Shown piece after piece: positions 1-8,233 of a stretch of DNA of 64,000 bases. Made by a program: the position numbers and the translations under genes. This stretch comes from Prochlorococcus sp. AG-409-I11. GTDB lineage: Bacteria > Cyanobacteriota > Cyanobacteriia > PCC-6307 > Cyanobiaceae. The notes below the pieces were generated by a model. It saw only the letters and a program-made list of their open reading frames with translations, was not told the origin of the DNA and made no database searches. Each line of letters opens with the position of its first letter. Positions within the stretch are counted from its first letter, which is position 1. Where the stretch lies: the NCBI GenBank assembly GCA_003215725.1, contig QCJX01000006.1:1-64000 (forward strand), given 5' to 3'.

Positions 1-406
1 CTGCTGCTAAAACAATAATCGAAGTTAATTTTGCAAATTCAGATGGTTGAACATTTAATCCTCCAATAGTTAACCATCGCTGAGCTCCTAAAGCTGAAGT
101 TCCAATCAATCGAACTGCAATCAAACTAACAACAGTAAGTCCATAGATAGGTATTAAAAACCGACGAATTCTCACTATAGGAAGCTGAGCTGTCCATAAA
201 GCAATCAAAATGCCAAAGCAAGCCGTAATCCAATGTTGATACCAATCTGCATAATCCACCTGACGCTGAGTACTGGCTATCAATATGCCCGACAAAAAAA
301 CCAATGAAATAGGAGAAAACCATAGAATAAAATTTTTTTTCTTCCAGTTTTTTTGTACACGACCTAGTCGGTATAAAACTTTTTCTTTTTTCCCAAATGT
401 AAACAT
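1..406 (-). CDS. rodA: RodA, SEDS-family peptidoglycan polymerase (N-terminal part, cut by window edge)
   Basis: The frame opens at an ATG at 406 and runs off the left edge with no stop, giving about 135 residues. After a short basic N-terminus there is a hydrophobic helix, then the RodA-like motif QRQVDYADW, more membrane helices and a stretch ending near SALGAQRWLTIGG and NVQPSEFAKL. Those last motifs are characteristic of RodA/FtsW membrane proteins. The family polymerises glycan strands with a class B PBP during cell elongation and works with the MreBCD system, which is encoded separately at 51436-53751. Its start lies 11 bases after the mrp stop on the same strand, so the two are probably co-transcribed. 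The C-terminus is outside the window. Confidence 0.88.
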   Translation of the reverse strand, partial: MFTFGKKEKVLYRLGRVQKNWKKKNFILWFSPISLVFLSGILIASTQRQVDYADWYQHWITACFGILIALWTAQLPIVRIRRFLIPIYGLTVVSLIAVRLIGTSALGAQRWLTIGGLNVQPSEFAKLTSIIVLAA

Positions 407-417
407 TAAATATATAT

Positions 418-1494
418 TTATGAAATTGGAAATTCAAATGAAATGACTGATTTTGCAAGTTTTTGAAAAGCTTGCGCACTCAGGGAATCTGAATGGCTTT
501 GAACAATCGGCACTCCAGAGTTGCCACCTTCAAGAATGGGCATTTCCATAGGTATTTGAGCTAACAATGGAACAGAATTCTCCATCGCAAGTTGCTGACC
601 ACCTCCAGCACCAAACAATGCATAACTTCGATCAGGCTGATCAGGTGGAATAAATGCAGTCATGTTTTCAACTACTCCAATTATAGGAATGTTCATTTGT
701 CTAAACATTGACAATCCTCGTCTTGAGTCTTGCAATGAAACTTTCTGCGGAGTAGTAACAATTACCACCCCTTCAATAGGAACAGCTTGTGCAAGAGAAA
801 GTTGAGCATCTCCAGTGCCTGGAGGTAAATCTACAACCAAATAATCACAAGAACCCCAACAAGTTTGATATAAAAACTGTCTAATAATGCCATTCAACAT
901 TGGTCCCCGCCAAATAACAGGCTGATTTTCTTCAATCAGTAATCCCATAGAAACCATACATATTCCACAACTTTCTAAGGGGATAATTTGTTGGTCAGCT
1001 CCAGTACCAGAAACTTCTGGTGTTTGATCAGAAACACCAAGCATGGTTGGGGTATTCGGGCCATAAATATCAGCATCAAGTAGCCCTACCTTTAGGCCGT
1101 TTTGTGCTAGAGCACATGCAAGATTGACCGCAACAGTACTTTTACCAACTCCTCCTTTTCCACTACTTACTGCAATAACTTTGTTTACACCAGGGATAGG
1201 TTGTCTAACAGTTTCTTGACCATGACCAGCCTGACCAATCTGCCCACTAGAAGGCGCATTCGCTAACTCAATTTGCACTTCACTGATATCAGGAAAGTTA
1301 TTCAAAATTTCTCTAATTTCTTTTGCTATGCGATCTCTTTGAGCTAATGCCACGTTTGGGATATTTAATCTAACGACAGCCTTGGGAGGGTCTACTCGTA
1401 CTTGATCAAGCCAACCAAGCTCAATTGCACTTTTCCCACTCCCAAAATCTTTGACTGACTGGAGAGCAGTAAGTGCCCGTTCGGCAATGTTCAT
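418..1494 (-). CDS. mrp: Mrp/ApbC-type P-loop ATPase, iron-sulfur cluster carrier family
   Basis: 358 aa. Residues 1-80 form an N-terminal MIP18/DUF59-like domain, followed by a linker and a ParA/MinD-type ATPase domain. The deviant Walker A SSGKGGVGKST lies at about residues 110-120 and DADIYGPN follows shortly after. The family binds and transfers Fe-S clusters as a dimer. In many Mrp/Nbp35 proteins a CxxC near the ENM segment bridges the cluster. Here that position reads ENMTAFIPPDQP with no cysteine pair, so cluster binding by the canonical site is doubtful. The gene ends 11 bases before rodA. Membership in the family is clear; the biochemical role here is inferred. Confidence 0.9.
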   Translation of the reverse strand: MNIAERALTALQSVKDFGSGKSAIELGWLDQVRVDPPKAVVRLNIPNVALAQRDRIAKEIREILNNFPDISEVQIELANAPSSGQIGQAGHGQETVRQPIPGVNKVIAVSSGKGGVGKSTVAVNLACALAQNGLKVGLLDADIYGPNTPTMLGVSDQTPEVSGTGADQQIIPLESCGICMVSMGLLIEENQPVIWRGPMLNGIIRQFLYQTCWGSCDYLVVDLPPGTGDAQLSLAQAVPIEGVVIVTTPQKVSLQDSRRGLSMFRQMNIPIIGVVENMTAFIPPDQPDRSYALFGAGGGQQLAMENSVPLLAQIPMEMPILEGGNSGVPIVQSHSDSLSAQAFQKLAKSVISFEFPIS

Positions 1495-1719
1495 ACCCAG
1501 TTTGCAAATATCAATAATCCTAATTGTGGAATATTCTGGCTTAACCTAACGGAGGCTGCAAATTCCTTCATTTCACTAAAACTTCACTGATCAATGATAA
1601 ATCTCTCAGATTAGGTTTTCTTTTTTAATCCTAAGGTCCTTTTGAACCTCATCTAAAACCAATAAAAAGGGCCAACCACAAAGGTCAAATCTCAAAGTTT
1701 CTCAAACCCAACGGTAACT

Positions 1720-2739
1720 ATGCCTCCCTCCGACTCAAGAGAAAGAGCAAAAACATTAGTTCTTTCTATCCAAGATGAAATATGTTCTGGGTTAGAAATA
1801 CTTGATGGAGAAGGGAAATTTATCGAAGAAAGTTGGGTAAGACCAGAGGGTGGAGGTGGTAAATCTCGTGTTATGCAGCAGGGGAAAATATTTGAACAAG
1901 GAGGGGTGAACTTTTCGGAAGTTCATGGTCAAGAATTACCACCATCAATTCTTAATCAACGGCCTGAAGCAAAAGGCCATCCCTGGTTTGCTACAGGGAC
2001 TTCAATGGTTCTCCACCCTCGTAATCCTTTCATCCCAACTGTTCATCTCAATTATCGATACTTTGAAGCTGGTCCAGTTTGGTGGTTTGGAGGAGGAGCC
2101 GATTTAACCCCTTTTTATCCATATTTAAATGACGCAAAACACTTTCACATGACTCATAAAGAAGCATGTGATTCCGTAAATCCAGAGTTGCACAAAGTTT
2201 TTAAGCCTTGGTGTGATGAATATTTCTTCCTAAAGCATCGTGATGAAACCAGAGGAATTGGAGGCATTTTTTACGATTATCAAAATGGTGCAGGGCCTCT
2301 TTACAAAGGACAAAACATGGATGGGGTGGCCGCTCAGGCATCAAATAAGATTGGATCTCAAGAAATGAATTGGGATCAACTTTTCAACTTGGCTCAATCT
2401 TGTGGACGAGCATTTTTGCCTGCTTATAGCCCCATTATTGAAAAAAGACAAAACCAACTATATGGAGATCGAGAAAGAGAGTTTCAACTTTATAGAAGGG
2501 GAAGATATGTGGAGTTCAATTTAGTTTGGGACCGTGGAACCATATTTGGCTTACAAACAAATGGTCGTACCGAATCTATATTGATGTCTTTACCACCTTT
2601 AGCTAGATGGGAATATGGGTACTCTGCAAGTAAAGGGTCAAGAGAAGCATTATTAACAGATCTTTTTACTAAACCTCAAAACTGGCTTAGTGATGATTCA
2701 TTACAAGAAGCATGTTTAATTCATAATGCAGTTGATTAA
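1720..2739 (+). CDS. hemF: Oxygen-dependent coproporphyrinogen III oxidase
   Basis: 339 aa, the usual HemF length. The protein converts coproporphyrinogen III to protoporphyrinogen IX with O2, a shared step of heme and chlorophyll synthesis. Visible family motifs are [13 protein letters not shown] near residue 40, [11 protein letters not shown] near 125-135, CGRAFLPAY near 228 and the C-terminal block [16 protein letters not shown] near 270. The ATG at 1720 is the first in frame and gives an N-terminus typical of cyanobacterial HemF. The last 4 bases overlap the convergent gene on the other strand. Heme made downstream also feeds the bilin genes at 15397-17831. Confidence 0.97.
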   Translation: MPPSDSRERAKTLVLSIQDEICSGLEILDGEGKFIEESWVRPEGGGGKSRVMQQGKIFEQGGVNFSEVHGQELPPSILNQRPEAKGHPWFATGTSMVLHPRNPFIPTVHLNYRYFEAGPVWWFGGGADLTPFYPYLNDAKHFHMTHKEACDSVNPELHKVFKPWCDEYFFLKHRDETRGIGGIFYDYQNGAGPLYKGQNMDGVAAQASNKIGSQEMNWDQLFNLAQSCGRAFLPAYSPIIEKRQNQLYGDREREFQLYRRGRYVEFNLVWDRGTIFGLQTNGRTESILMSLPPLARWEYGYSASKGSREALLTDLFTKPQNWLSDDSLQEACLIHNAVD

Positions 2740-3494
2740 GGAGAGTCTATTTTTAATCCTATAAGGAAAGTATTAACGACTTGATTTGCAATTGTATTAA
2801 TAGTTTCCTTTCTAGTTTCTAAATTTCTAAGTCTTTCTTCAAGAGTTCCCTCTAATTTACCTATTTCAAGGACTCTAATTTGTCTACGAGGCGCACCAAG
2901 ACCACCACGAAAAAATAAAGGGTATCTTCCAAAGCTCTTAGCAAAACTTTCATCTAAAAAATTTAACTGGCTTGATAGAGCTGGAATAAGGCCCGACCCA
3001 AAACCATGATGACCATATGAGTCAAAATGAATTTCAATTGCATACCCACCTTTTTGAGCATGCTTAGCCCCTACTGACCAATTAGTAGAGGGATCATTTG
3101 GATCTTCAATTGTACGAATGATTGGATCATAAGAGTTGATATTCAAGCCTTTATCCTTGCCAATTTTGACTACAGCATCTCGTATTTTTAAATTCCAAAA
3201 AAGTTCATCGCTCATCTTTTCATCCATAGGCCTTGCTCCATTGAGATCTACTGCTTCTCCTGAAGTTCCAGAACCAGCAATCCCTTGAGAATCTGCATGG
3301 CCAGCAAGTACCAAAATAGGAATAGATTTTGATAAAACTTGATTGCCGACCCAATTACTTTTTATTTGAACACGAGAACCAATTAACTGTTGAACATCAT
3401 TTAACTCAGATGAATATGACAATGATTCCAAACAACAGAAGCTAACTATGCTACTGACAAAAAGAATAATTTTGTGCAAGTTTTTCAAAGCCAA
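2736..3494 (-). CDS. Putative secreted N-acetylmuramoyl-L-alanine amidase-like protein
   Basis: 252 aa. The first 25-30 residues form a signal-peptide-like segment with a hydrophobic core and a small-residue end. Two motifs recall the zinc amidase_3 fold: [12 protein letters not shown] (a histidine at the end of a strand) and [17 protein letters not shown] (a second histidine at the end of a strand). The glutamate expected between them cannot be assigned by eye. Amidase_3 enzymes cut the amide bond between MurNAc and the stem peptide. The gene is convergent with hemF and overlaps its last 4 bases. It precedes nothing obviously related to cell wall locally. Treat the enzyme name as tentative. 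Confidence 0.5.
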   Translation of the reverse strand: MALKNLHKIILFVSSIVSFCCLESLSYSSELNDVQQLIGSRVQIKSNWVGNQVLSKSIPILVLAGHADSQGIAGSGTSGEAVDLNGARPMDEKMSDELFWNLKIRDAVVKIGKDKGLNINSYDPIIRTIEDPNDPSTNWSVGAKHAQKGGYAIEIHFDSYGHHGFGSGLIPALSSQLNFLDESFAKSFGRYPLFFRGGLGAPRRQIRVLEIGKLEGTLEERLRNLETRKETINTIANQVVNTFLIGLKIDSP

Positions 3495-3513
3495 AATGGA
3501 ACCTCGTACTTTT

Positions 3514-4065
3514 TTAAACTGGTGAAGACATTAATGATCCATCACTTGATAGCTCAAGTTTATGAGCTAATTCTTTTTCCATAGCTATCAATTCATCCCG
3601 ATGAGCCCTCAAACGCAAAACACTACCTCCATGTTCAATTGAATTCATCAAACGCATCTCTAAAGATTCAATCCGTGTAGATCTTTTCCAATAAATAAAA
3701 CCGGCAAAAGGTCCCCCAATAACTGACAGTAATAAAGGCCACCATCTCAATGAAGGGTAAAGCTCGCATAGAACTAACCCTAAACAGCCGGCTCCAAGCC
3801 CTCCAAGAGTTGACAGAAAAACTGCAAAAATATAGCTAGACGAAACACTCCCATAAAAACGAAGAACTTGTCTTTCAGCATCACCTCCATCGCTTTGCCA
3901 TCCTCGTTCTTCCAACCATTTGCTAACACCATTAAGCACCTCTAAAGGAGGAAGCGGTGAGGATATGTCTATAACAGTGGTGCGGTCTTTACTCGCTGCT
4001 CTAAGAAAAAAAACCAAACCTATAGCTAGCAAAATTGTTAGAAGGAGTATTGAAGGTGAAAACAT
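3514..4065 (-). CDS. CCB1-like (DUF3529) cytochrome b6f cofactor-assembly membrane protein, tentative
   Basis: 183 aa. There is an N-terminal membrane helix (residues about 4-24), a soluble segment with SKWLEERGWQSDGG, two close-packed hydrophobic helices around residues 75-130, and a charged C-terminal tail. This layout and the length agree with my memory of the cyanobacterial/plastid family DUF3529, named CCB1, which helps attach heme c(i) to cytochrome b6. The assignment comes from recall of the family, not from a catalytic motif. The gene lies 19 bases upstream of the amidase-like gene on the same strand, so the two may share a transcript. Confidence 0.55.
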   Translation of the reverse strand: MFSPSILLLTILLAIGLVFFLRAASKDRTTVIDISSPLPPLEVLNGVSKWLEERGWQSDGGDAERQVLRFYGSVSSSYIFAVFLSTLGGLGAGCLGLVLCELYPSLRWWPLLLSVIGGPFAGFIYWKRSTRIESLEMRLMNSIEHGGSVLRLRAHRDELIAMEKELAHKLELSSDGSLMSSPV

Positions 4066-4311
4066 TTGAATCTCAGTTGGAATAAAAAAAGTTGCTCAAA
4101 AAAATTTGTAATGCAGGAAGACCTAAATCATGAATTCATTCCAGCGTAATTAATTTGTTTTATAGCCATGCTGATCTTGAATAAGAAGAGCAACCAAAAA
4201 TGATTAACCGACATACCATTCTGATGATGGGATACCTAACGGGAATCTTATTGACAGTAAAACGAAACTGTCTGAACCTACATAAATTCTAAATTGCGTC
4301 CAATTTGACTT

Positions 4312-4956
4312 ATGGCAAACGTTCCAACAATTCCAAAAAGTTTTGATGTCTTTGATAATGACCTAGATCAAGAAATTTTCAACGTTTTTAAATCTGCAAA
4401 GATTTTGGCGGTTGATACTGAAGCTATGGGCCTAGTTCACGGTCGAGATCGTTTATGCCTTGTACAAATATGTGATGAGAAGGACAATGTTTGTTGCATA
4501 AGAATTCAATTGGGTCAAAATTCTTCACCAAACTTACAAGCATTGATGGAAAGTAATGAAATCGAAAAAGTCTTTCATTACGCAAGGTTTGATATTTCTG
4601 CATTAGCAAGCAATTTAAATATTGAAGTAAAGTCGATTTTTTGTACAAAAATTGCTAGTAAACTTGCTCGTACATATAGTCCTCGTCATGGACTTAAAGA
4701 AGTTGTTATGGAACTAGTCGGCATAGAACTAGACAAGCAAGCCCAAAGTAGTGATTGGGGGAAAGTCGAAGAGTTAAGTACATTACAATTGGCCTATGCA
4801 GCTAATGATGTTAGATTCCTTATTGCCGCAAGACATCAACTTAAAAAAATGTTAAAGAGAGAAGATCGCTGGGAATTGGCTCGGAAATGTTTTCAAGCTC
4901 TTCCAGTAATAGCAGAATTAGATAGGTATCGTTATACTAATATTTTTGACCACTAA
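4312..4956 (+). CDS. rnd: RNase D-like 3'-5' exonuclease (DEDDy)
   Basis: 214 aa, a compact single-domain protein without the HRDC domains of E. coli RNase D. The three exonuclease motifs are visible. ExoI is AVDTEAMG (D35, E37), ExoII is FHYARFDISAL near residue 87, and ExoIII is YAANDVRFL (Y162, D166), which makes it DEDDy type. The family trims 3' ends of structured RNAs such as tRNA precursors. The upstream 246-base spacer (4066-4311) holds no other gene I can support. The ATG at 4312 fits the usual start. Confidence 0.85.
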   Translation: MANVPTIPKSFDVFDNDLDQEIFNVFKSAKILAVDTEAMGLVHGRDRLCLVQICDEKDNVCCIRIQLGQNSSPNLQALMESNEIEKVFHYARFDISALASNLNIEVKSIFCTKIASKLARTYSPRHGLKEVVMELVGIELDKQAQSSDWGKVEELSTLQLAYAANDVRFLIAARHQLKKMLKREDRWELARKCFQALPVIAELDRYRYTNIFDH

Positions 4957-4972
4957 AATAATACTTACTTAA

Positions 4973-5230
4973 TCAATCTTCAGTCATAAAATTTTCTTCT
5001 TCAGCAAGAGCAACTAAGAGTAAATCTAAATTAGCAGCACCTTCTTTTTGCATAGATTGTGCTTTATCCAATAATTTTTCTGCAATTGCTTTGCGATGGG
5101 ACACTTCTTTAATTCCATCTCGACTAGCTATCAAGTCAACTTGTCTTCTGGCTGAAGCAATACTAATGCTTAAACATGTGGCTAATTTTCCACATGTTCT
5201 TAAATACTGATGATCTTCAATAGGGGGCAT
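4973..5230 (-). CDS. Conserved-looking small protein of unknown function
   Basis: 85 aa, predominantly helical, with no membrane segment. The middle is RRQVDLIASRDGIKEVSHRKAIAEKL and the C-terminus is acidic. I do not recognise a named family. The gene sits between the RNase D-like gene (convergent, 16 bases apart) and the glycosyltransferase-like gene upstream on the same strand, about 61 bases away. Reading-frame length, the clear ATG and codon use like its neighbours support a real gene. No function is claimed. Confidence 0.6.
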   Translation of the reverse strand: MPPIEDHQYLRTCGKLATCLSISIASARRQVDLIASRDGIKEVSHRKAIAEKLLDKAQSMQKEGAANLDLLLVALAEEENFMTED

Positions 5231-5291
5231 ATCAAACCTTAAAGGTGTTTTAAACTTGATCTTAAAAGACTATAACTTTTATCCAGTTATT

Positions 5292-6530
5292 TTAATCAAA
5301 AAGAAAATTCAAAATAATTGATGCCAAAGATAAACTTCCTCCTTCTGAGCCCATTCTACTGGCTCCAATAAAACCAATTTGCCTACGAAGAGAATGGTTT
5401 TCTAGAAGGAATTCTGCTCTCCTAGCCAAACCAGTTTTACTTTTACATGGCACAACTGCTCCTCCAAGTAAACGACTTTGACGAACTGCAAAATCATATT
5501 TGAATTGAGGGCCATTCCCTGGTAATGACAAAGCTGGAATTCCAAGTCCAACTAATTGCTCGGTTGCAGTGCCAGCATTCGCCAATCCAACCTCTGCCCA
5601 GTTTGCCCAATGTGAAAATTGACCTGGTCCTAACAAAACGAGGCAAGAATCTCGATACCAACAGGCCTTAACTCCTATTAGTTGATCTTCAAATTCACAA
5701 GGCTTGTAACCCAAATTTCTTAAGCAAGTTTCTATTTGATTGAGATCTGGTTCTGCTCCAGTCGGGACAAGAATTGCTAAAGGATTGTGTTTTTCTATCA
5801 AATGAGAGGCAATTAAAAGCTCATTTAAATTATTCAAAGCTTCAGGACTCCTACTGCCACAAAGCAATAACAATCGTCTAAAAGGTTTTAAAGATGAAGG
5901 GCATTCCAACTTTTTCAGACCATCCATCATTGGATTCCCAGGAGCACATGCCATAACGCCATATCGCTTCAAACCACGAGCAGTCAATCGATCCCTTACT
6001 GCAACTAATTTGCATCTTGAAGACCTCATTAAAGCCACTTCCCAAGGGTCCCATTCGGTTCCCTTTAGACGATGATATAAATCACTAAATGAGCTTCCAG
6101 GGCCGCTAAGCCATGTGTAATCACTCTTCGGTGTACCTATAAAACCAAAATTTGCTCCACTGGTCCAGGCAAAGAAAAGGGGCAAAAGATCCCCTACAGC
6201 AACTATTGTTCTTAGCTGCGAGGCTTTTGAGCAAATATAAAACCATTGCTTAAATGTATTCCACAATAATCCTGCATTAATGTCGGCTAATAGGCCTCGA
6301 AAACTTTGATTGCCAAATCCTCCACTTGGTAGTCGCAACGAGGGGCCAACCATCTCAAGCCAACCTTGTGAAATTGCAGGTTGGAACGCTTTTCCCTCTC
6401 CTACAAGAGGTAAAACCTCTAACGTAAGTCCAGGTTGCAACCTATGAATCTCGTCTAAAACTCTAAGTGCTATCAAGTCCTCACCATGACCATTACTAAT
6501 AACTAAAAGGTATTGATTCGCCTGACTGAT
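5292..6530 (-). CDS. Lipid-A-disaccharide synthase-related glycosyltransferase; start codon unresolved
   Basis: About 413 aa if counted from near 6530. The N-terminal motif YLLVISNGHGEDLIA and later GAVVPCK, GNGPQFKYD and LGPGQF-type segments match a cyanobacterial family related to LpxB, the enzyme joining two UDP-diacylglucosamine-derived sugars. The substrate of this relative is unknown. The open frame extends to an ATG at 6716, but that would translate the antisense of tRNA-Cys (6564-6634), which is not believable. Between the tRNA and the GHGED motif there is no in-frame ATG, GTG or TTG. The coordinate given is an in-frame ATC at 6530, chosen only because it precedes the conserved N-terminus. 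The right end is therefore approximate. Confidence 0.7.
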   Translation of the reverse strand: MSQANQYLLVISNGHGEDLIALRVLDEIHRLQPGLTLEVLPLVGEGKAFQPAISQGWLEMVGPSLRLPSGGFGNQSFRGLLADINAGLLWNTFKQWFYICSKASQLRTIVAVGDLLPLFFAWTSGANFGFIGTPKSDYTWLSGPGSSFSDLYHRLKGTEWDPWEVALMRSSRCKLVAVRDRLTARGLKRYGVMACAPGNPMMDGLKKLECPSSLKPFRRLLLLCGSRSPEALNNLNELLIASHLIEKHNPLAILVPTGAEPDLNQIETCLRNLGYKPCEFEDQLIGVKACWYRDSCLVLLGPGQFSHWANWAEVGLANAGTATEQLVGLGIPALSLPGNGPQFKYDFAVRQSRLLGGAVVPCKSKTGLARRAEFLLENHSLRRQIGFIGASRMGSEGGSLSLASIILNFLFD

Positions 6531-6563
6531 ACGATCCGGATAGGGAGAGACGATCTCTCTTGG

Positions 6564-6634
6564 GGCGGCATGGCCAAGTGGTAAGGCAGAGGATTGCAAA
6601 TCCTTTATCCCCAGTTCGAATCTGGGTGCCGCCT
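6564..6634 (+). tRNA. tRNA-Cys (GCA)
   Basis: The acceptor arms GGCGGCA (6564-6570) and TGCCGCC (6627-6633) pair perfectly, with discriminator T at 6634. The anticodon stem GAGGA/TCCTT frames loop TTGCAAA with anticodon GCA at 6596-6598. The T arm CCCAGTTCGAATCTGGG is complete. CCA is not encoded. The gene lies antisense to the extended reading frame of the glycosyltransferase. A chain of small ORFs begins directly downstream on the same strand, so it may be the anchor of an insertion. Confidence 0.96.
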
Positions 6635-6737
6635 TCTTACCTTTCTTCATACCAATTCCTGTCATGAGTTGCAGGAACTCGATTATGAGATCTCTTTTTC
6701 TAATCCTTTTTGGCATTAAGACCGGAATGGAAATGTA

Positions 6738-6827
6738 ATGGAACTCAGGGTTCTAATCGACCAAACTTGTAACCCTTTCCTAGTTTCCCAGAGCTTCCAT
6801 TCCTTTGCCAGGGAGGTTTCCCAGTGA
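6738..6827 (+). CDS. Possible 29-aa ORF, first of an overlapping chain
   Basis: ATG at 6738, stop TGA at 6825-6827. Its start shares bases with the TAA (6736-6738) of a still shorter 24-codon frame beginning at 6664. Its stop overlaps the GTG start of the next ORF. The predicted peptide is MELRVLIDQTCNPF and onward, ending REVSQ. Nothing identifies it. The only support is its place in a chain of ORFs joined by stop-start overlaps. It may equally be a leader or non-coding. Confidence 0.25.
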   Translation: MELRVLIDQTCNPFLVSQSFHSFAREVSQ

Positions 6828-6946
6828 CTAAGGCAATACCAACTTGGATGGAATCTTTTCCTGCTGAATACAAAGGTGTTGTCGTTAGGTGCGAGGAAAC
6901 TTTCTATCGTTTAAGAGAGGGCGCAGGAGGATCAGCAAAGAAATGA
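6824..6946 (+). CDS. Possible 40-aa small protein, GTG start
   Basis: GTG at 6824 is preceded by GGGAGG (6811-6816), a good ribosome-binding site at suitable spacing; an in-frame ATG also occurs at residue 9. The peptide contains IPTWMESFPAEYKGVVVRCE and ends GAGGSAKK. Composition is protein-like, with aromatic, acidic and glycine residues spread normally. The stop TGA (6944-6946) overlaps the ATG of the next ORF as ATGA, a sign of translational coupling. No family recognised. Confidence 0.45.
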   Translation: MTKAIPTWMESFPAEYKGVVVRCEETFYRLREGAGGSAKK

Positions 6947-7050
6947 TTCGCCACTTTCTTTCTTTCCTTTCTTCTTATCAAAGAGGAATCGAGGCAGGTG
7001 ATTTTTATGAGGAACCTGTTGGAGATGATTTCTCCTATCCAGATTGGTAA
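6943..7050 (+). CDS. Possible 35-aa small protein
   Basis: ATG at 6943 follows AGGAGG (6925-6930) and overlaps the previous stop as ATGA. The peptide starts MIRHFLSFLSSYQRGIEAGD and ends in an acidic, aromatic tail (DDFSYPDW). The tail looks like a real C-terminus and not random AT-rich coding. No known family. It sits 3 bases before the next ORF. Confidence 0.45.
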   Translation: MIRHFLSFLSSYQRGIEAGDFYEEPVGDDFSYPDW

Positions 7051-7053
7051 GCG

Positions 7054-7170
7054 ATGAACTATTCCGATGCACTATTCATACTTGCTCCCACCATTGGATT
7101 GGTGATTTTCTTTTTTGCAATGAATGTTGTGATCACAAGAGTTTTTACTAAGGATCGAGACAGAAGATGA
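7054..7170 (+). CDS. Possible 38-aa single-pass membrane peptide
   Basis: ATG at 7054, stop TGA at 7168-7170, overlapping the next start as ATGA. The peptide has one clear hydrophobic helix (about residues 6-30, LFILAPTIGLVIFFFAMNVV) followed by a basic end (FTKDRDRR). That gives one transmembrane segment with a probable cytoplasmic basic tail. It lies inside the small-ORF chain leading to the nuclease gene. Function unknown. Confidence 0.5.
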   Translation: MNYSDALFILAPTIGLVIFFFAMNVVITRVFTKDRDRR

Positions 7171-7376
7171 TTGATGCCTACACACTTGAGCAGTGCAAGA
7201 AAGATAAGGAAATTAGACAACTTAAAATCAAAAATTTGGAGCATGCCATCGAACAGTCAGAAACGATGATTGCGGAATCACAAATGGATGAAAATGCCTT
7301 GACCTTTTTGAGAAGGAAGGTCGCCGACTCAAGACAGGATCTCGAAGTGCTTTATTTAATGAATGATCAAGAGTAA
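7167..7376 (+). CDS. Small coiled-coil-like protein upstream of the nuclease
   Basis: 69 aa, highly charged and helical, with heptad-like spacing in IRQLKIKNLEHAIEQSETM and again near the C-terminus (RRKVADSRQDLEVLYL). Its start overlaps the membrane peptide's stop (ATGA). Its TAA (7374-7376) is followed immediately by the nuclease ATG at 7377, so the two are very likely translated together. It may be a partner of the nuclease or simply a neighbour. No family recognised. Confidence 0.6.
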   Translation: MIDAYTLEQCKKDKEIRQLKIKNLEHAIEQSETMIAESQMDENALTFLRRKVADSRQDLEVLYLMNDQE

Positions 7377-8231
7377 ATGATTGACCTCAAACGAAACAGC
7401 AAGAAAGAACCTGTTAAAGCAACTGGCGTTCGTGCCAGAGAGGCGTCCTCGTATACCCCTAATCAAACAAAAGATTTCAAGATCAGTCGAGGTCGCTTCT
7501 CTAACTTCCTGACTTGTCCAAGGTGTTTCTATCTGGATCGTGTCAAAGGTCTTGATGCACCAGGAACACCCGGTTGGACGCTCAATGAAACCACTGATCT
7601 CCTACTGAAGAAAGAGTTCGATCACTGCCGAGAACAACAGATTCCTCATCGTTTATTTGCACCCAATGGATTGAGTCATGTCGTTCCATTTGATCATCCT
7701 GAAATGGATAACTGGAGAGACTCCCTTCACCACGGATTGATGCTTCGGCACAAGGACACCTCAATCATTCTCACGGGAGGGGTTGATGACATTTGGCAGG
7801 ACACAAGAACTAAGAAATTAATAGTGGTGGACTACAAATCTCAAGCAAAGAATGGGCGATTAGATAAGCAGGATTACCTCGATGATCCATACCACGACGG
7901 ATACAAAACTCAGATGGACTTCTATGCCTACCTACTTACAGGGATGGGGTTTGATGTCCATCCAACGTCTTATTTCTTGGTCTGCAATGCCAAAAGGGAT
8001 GACGATGGATTCCATAAGACGATGAACTTTGATGAGTACCTCGTTCCTTACAACTGGGATAGTGATCGGATAGAGGGACAGGTCGATGAGATGGTTGCCC
8101 TGATGAATAAACACGAAATTCCTGAACCGAATGAGTGCTGCAAGAACTGTGCCTATGCAGATCAGTACGCAAAGGCAGTGCATCAAGGAGGAGTCACTCA
8201 AGGTCAAGGTCTTCAAGGGACATTGTTCTAG
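7377..8231 (+). CDS. PD-(D/E)XK nuclease with Cas4/RecB-like cysteine pattern
   Basis: 284 aa. The core motifs are TGGVDDIW (D137/D138), VVDYKSQ (D152, K154) and QMDFYAYLL (Q179), the order and spacing of PD-(D/E)XK nucleases of the RecB/Cas4 type. A CxxC at C47/C50 and CCKNC at C254/C255/C258 flank the core, as the cysteines of Cas4 and AddB flank their iron-sulfur site. An Fe-S or zinc site is therefore likely by inference. There is no helicase, Cas1/Cas2 or CRISPR array nearby. GC content is high for this genome: hand counts give 28/60 at 7381-7440 and 26/60 at 7861-7920. It is the only recognisable enzyme of the tRNA-Cys cassette. Substrate and role are unknown. Confidence 0.8.
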   Translation: MIDLKRNSKKEPVKATGVRAREASSYTPNQTKDFKISRGRFSNFLTCPRCFYLDRVKGLDAPGTPGWTLNETTDLLLKKEFDHCREQQIPHRLFAPNGLSHVVPFDHPEMDNWRDSLHHGLMLRHKDTSIILTGGVDDIWQDTRTKKLIVVDYKSQAKNGRLDKQDYLDDPYHDGYKTQMDFYAYLLTGMGFDVHPTSYFLVCNAKRDDDGFHKTMNFDEYLVPYNWDSDRIEGQVDEMVALMNKHEIPEPNECCKNCAYADQYAKAVHQGGVTQGQGLQGTLF

Positions 8232-8233
8232 GC

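Noticed and set aside
126-479. 117-aa minus-strand frame at the left end
   Set aside because: Shadow of rodA in another frame; the rodA frame shows clear SEDS motifs.
6531-6716. N-terminal extension of the glycosyltransferase through tRNA-Cys
   Set aside because: It would translate antisense tRNA; the peptide is a known false-translation pattern.
7582-8216. Minus-strand ORFs under the nuclease gene
   Set aside because: Composition is poor and they lie wholly antisense to a gene with intact catalytic motifs.
8135-8233. Upstream start for the 70-aa ORF
   Set aside because: Would overlap the nuclease by about 100 bases and give an arginine/serine-rich head unlike the rest.
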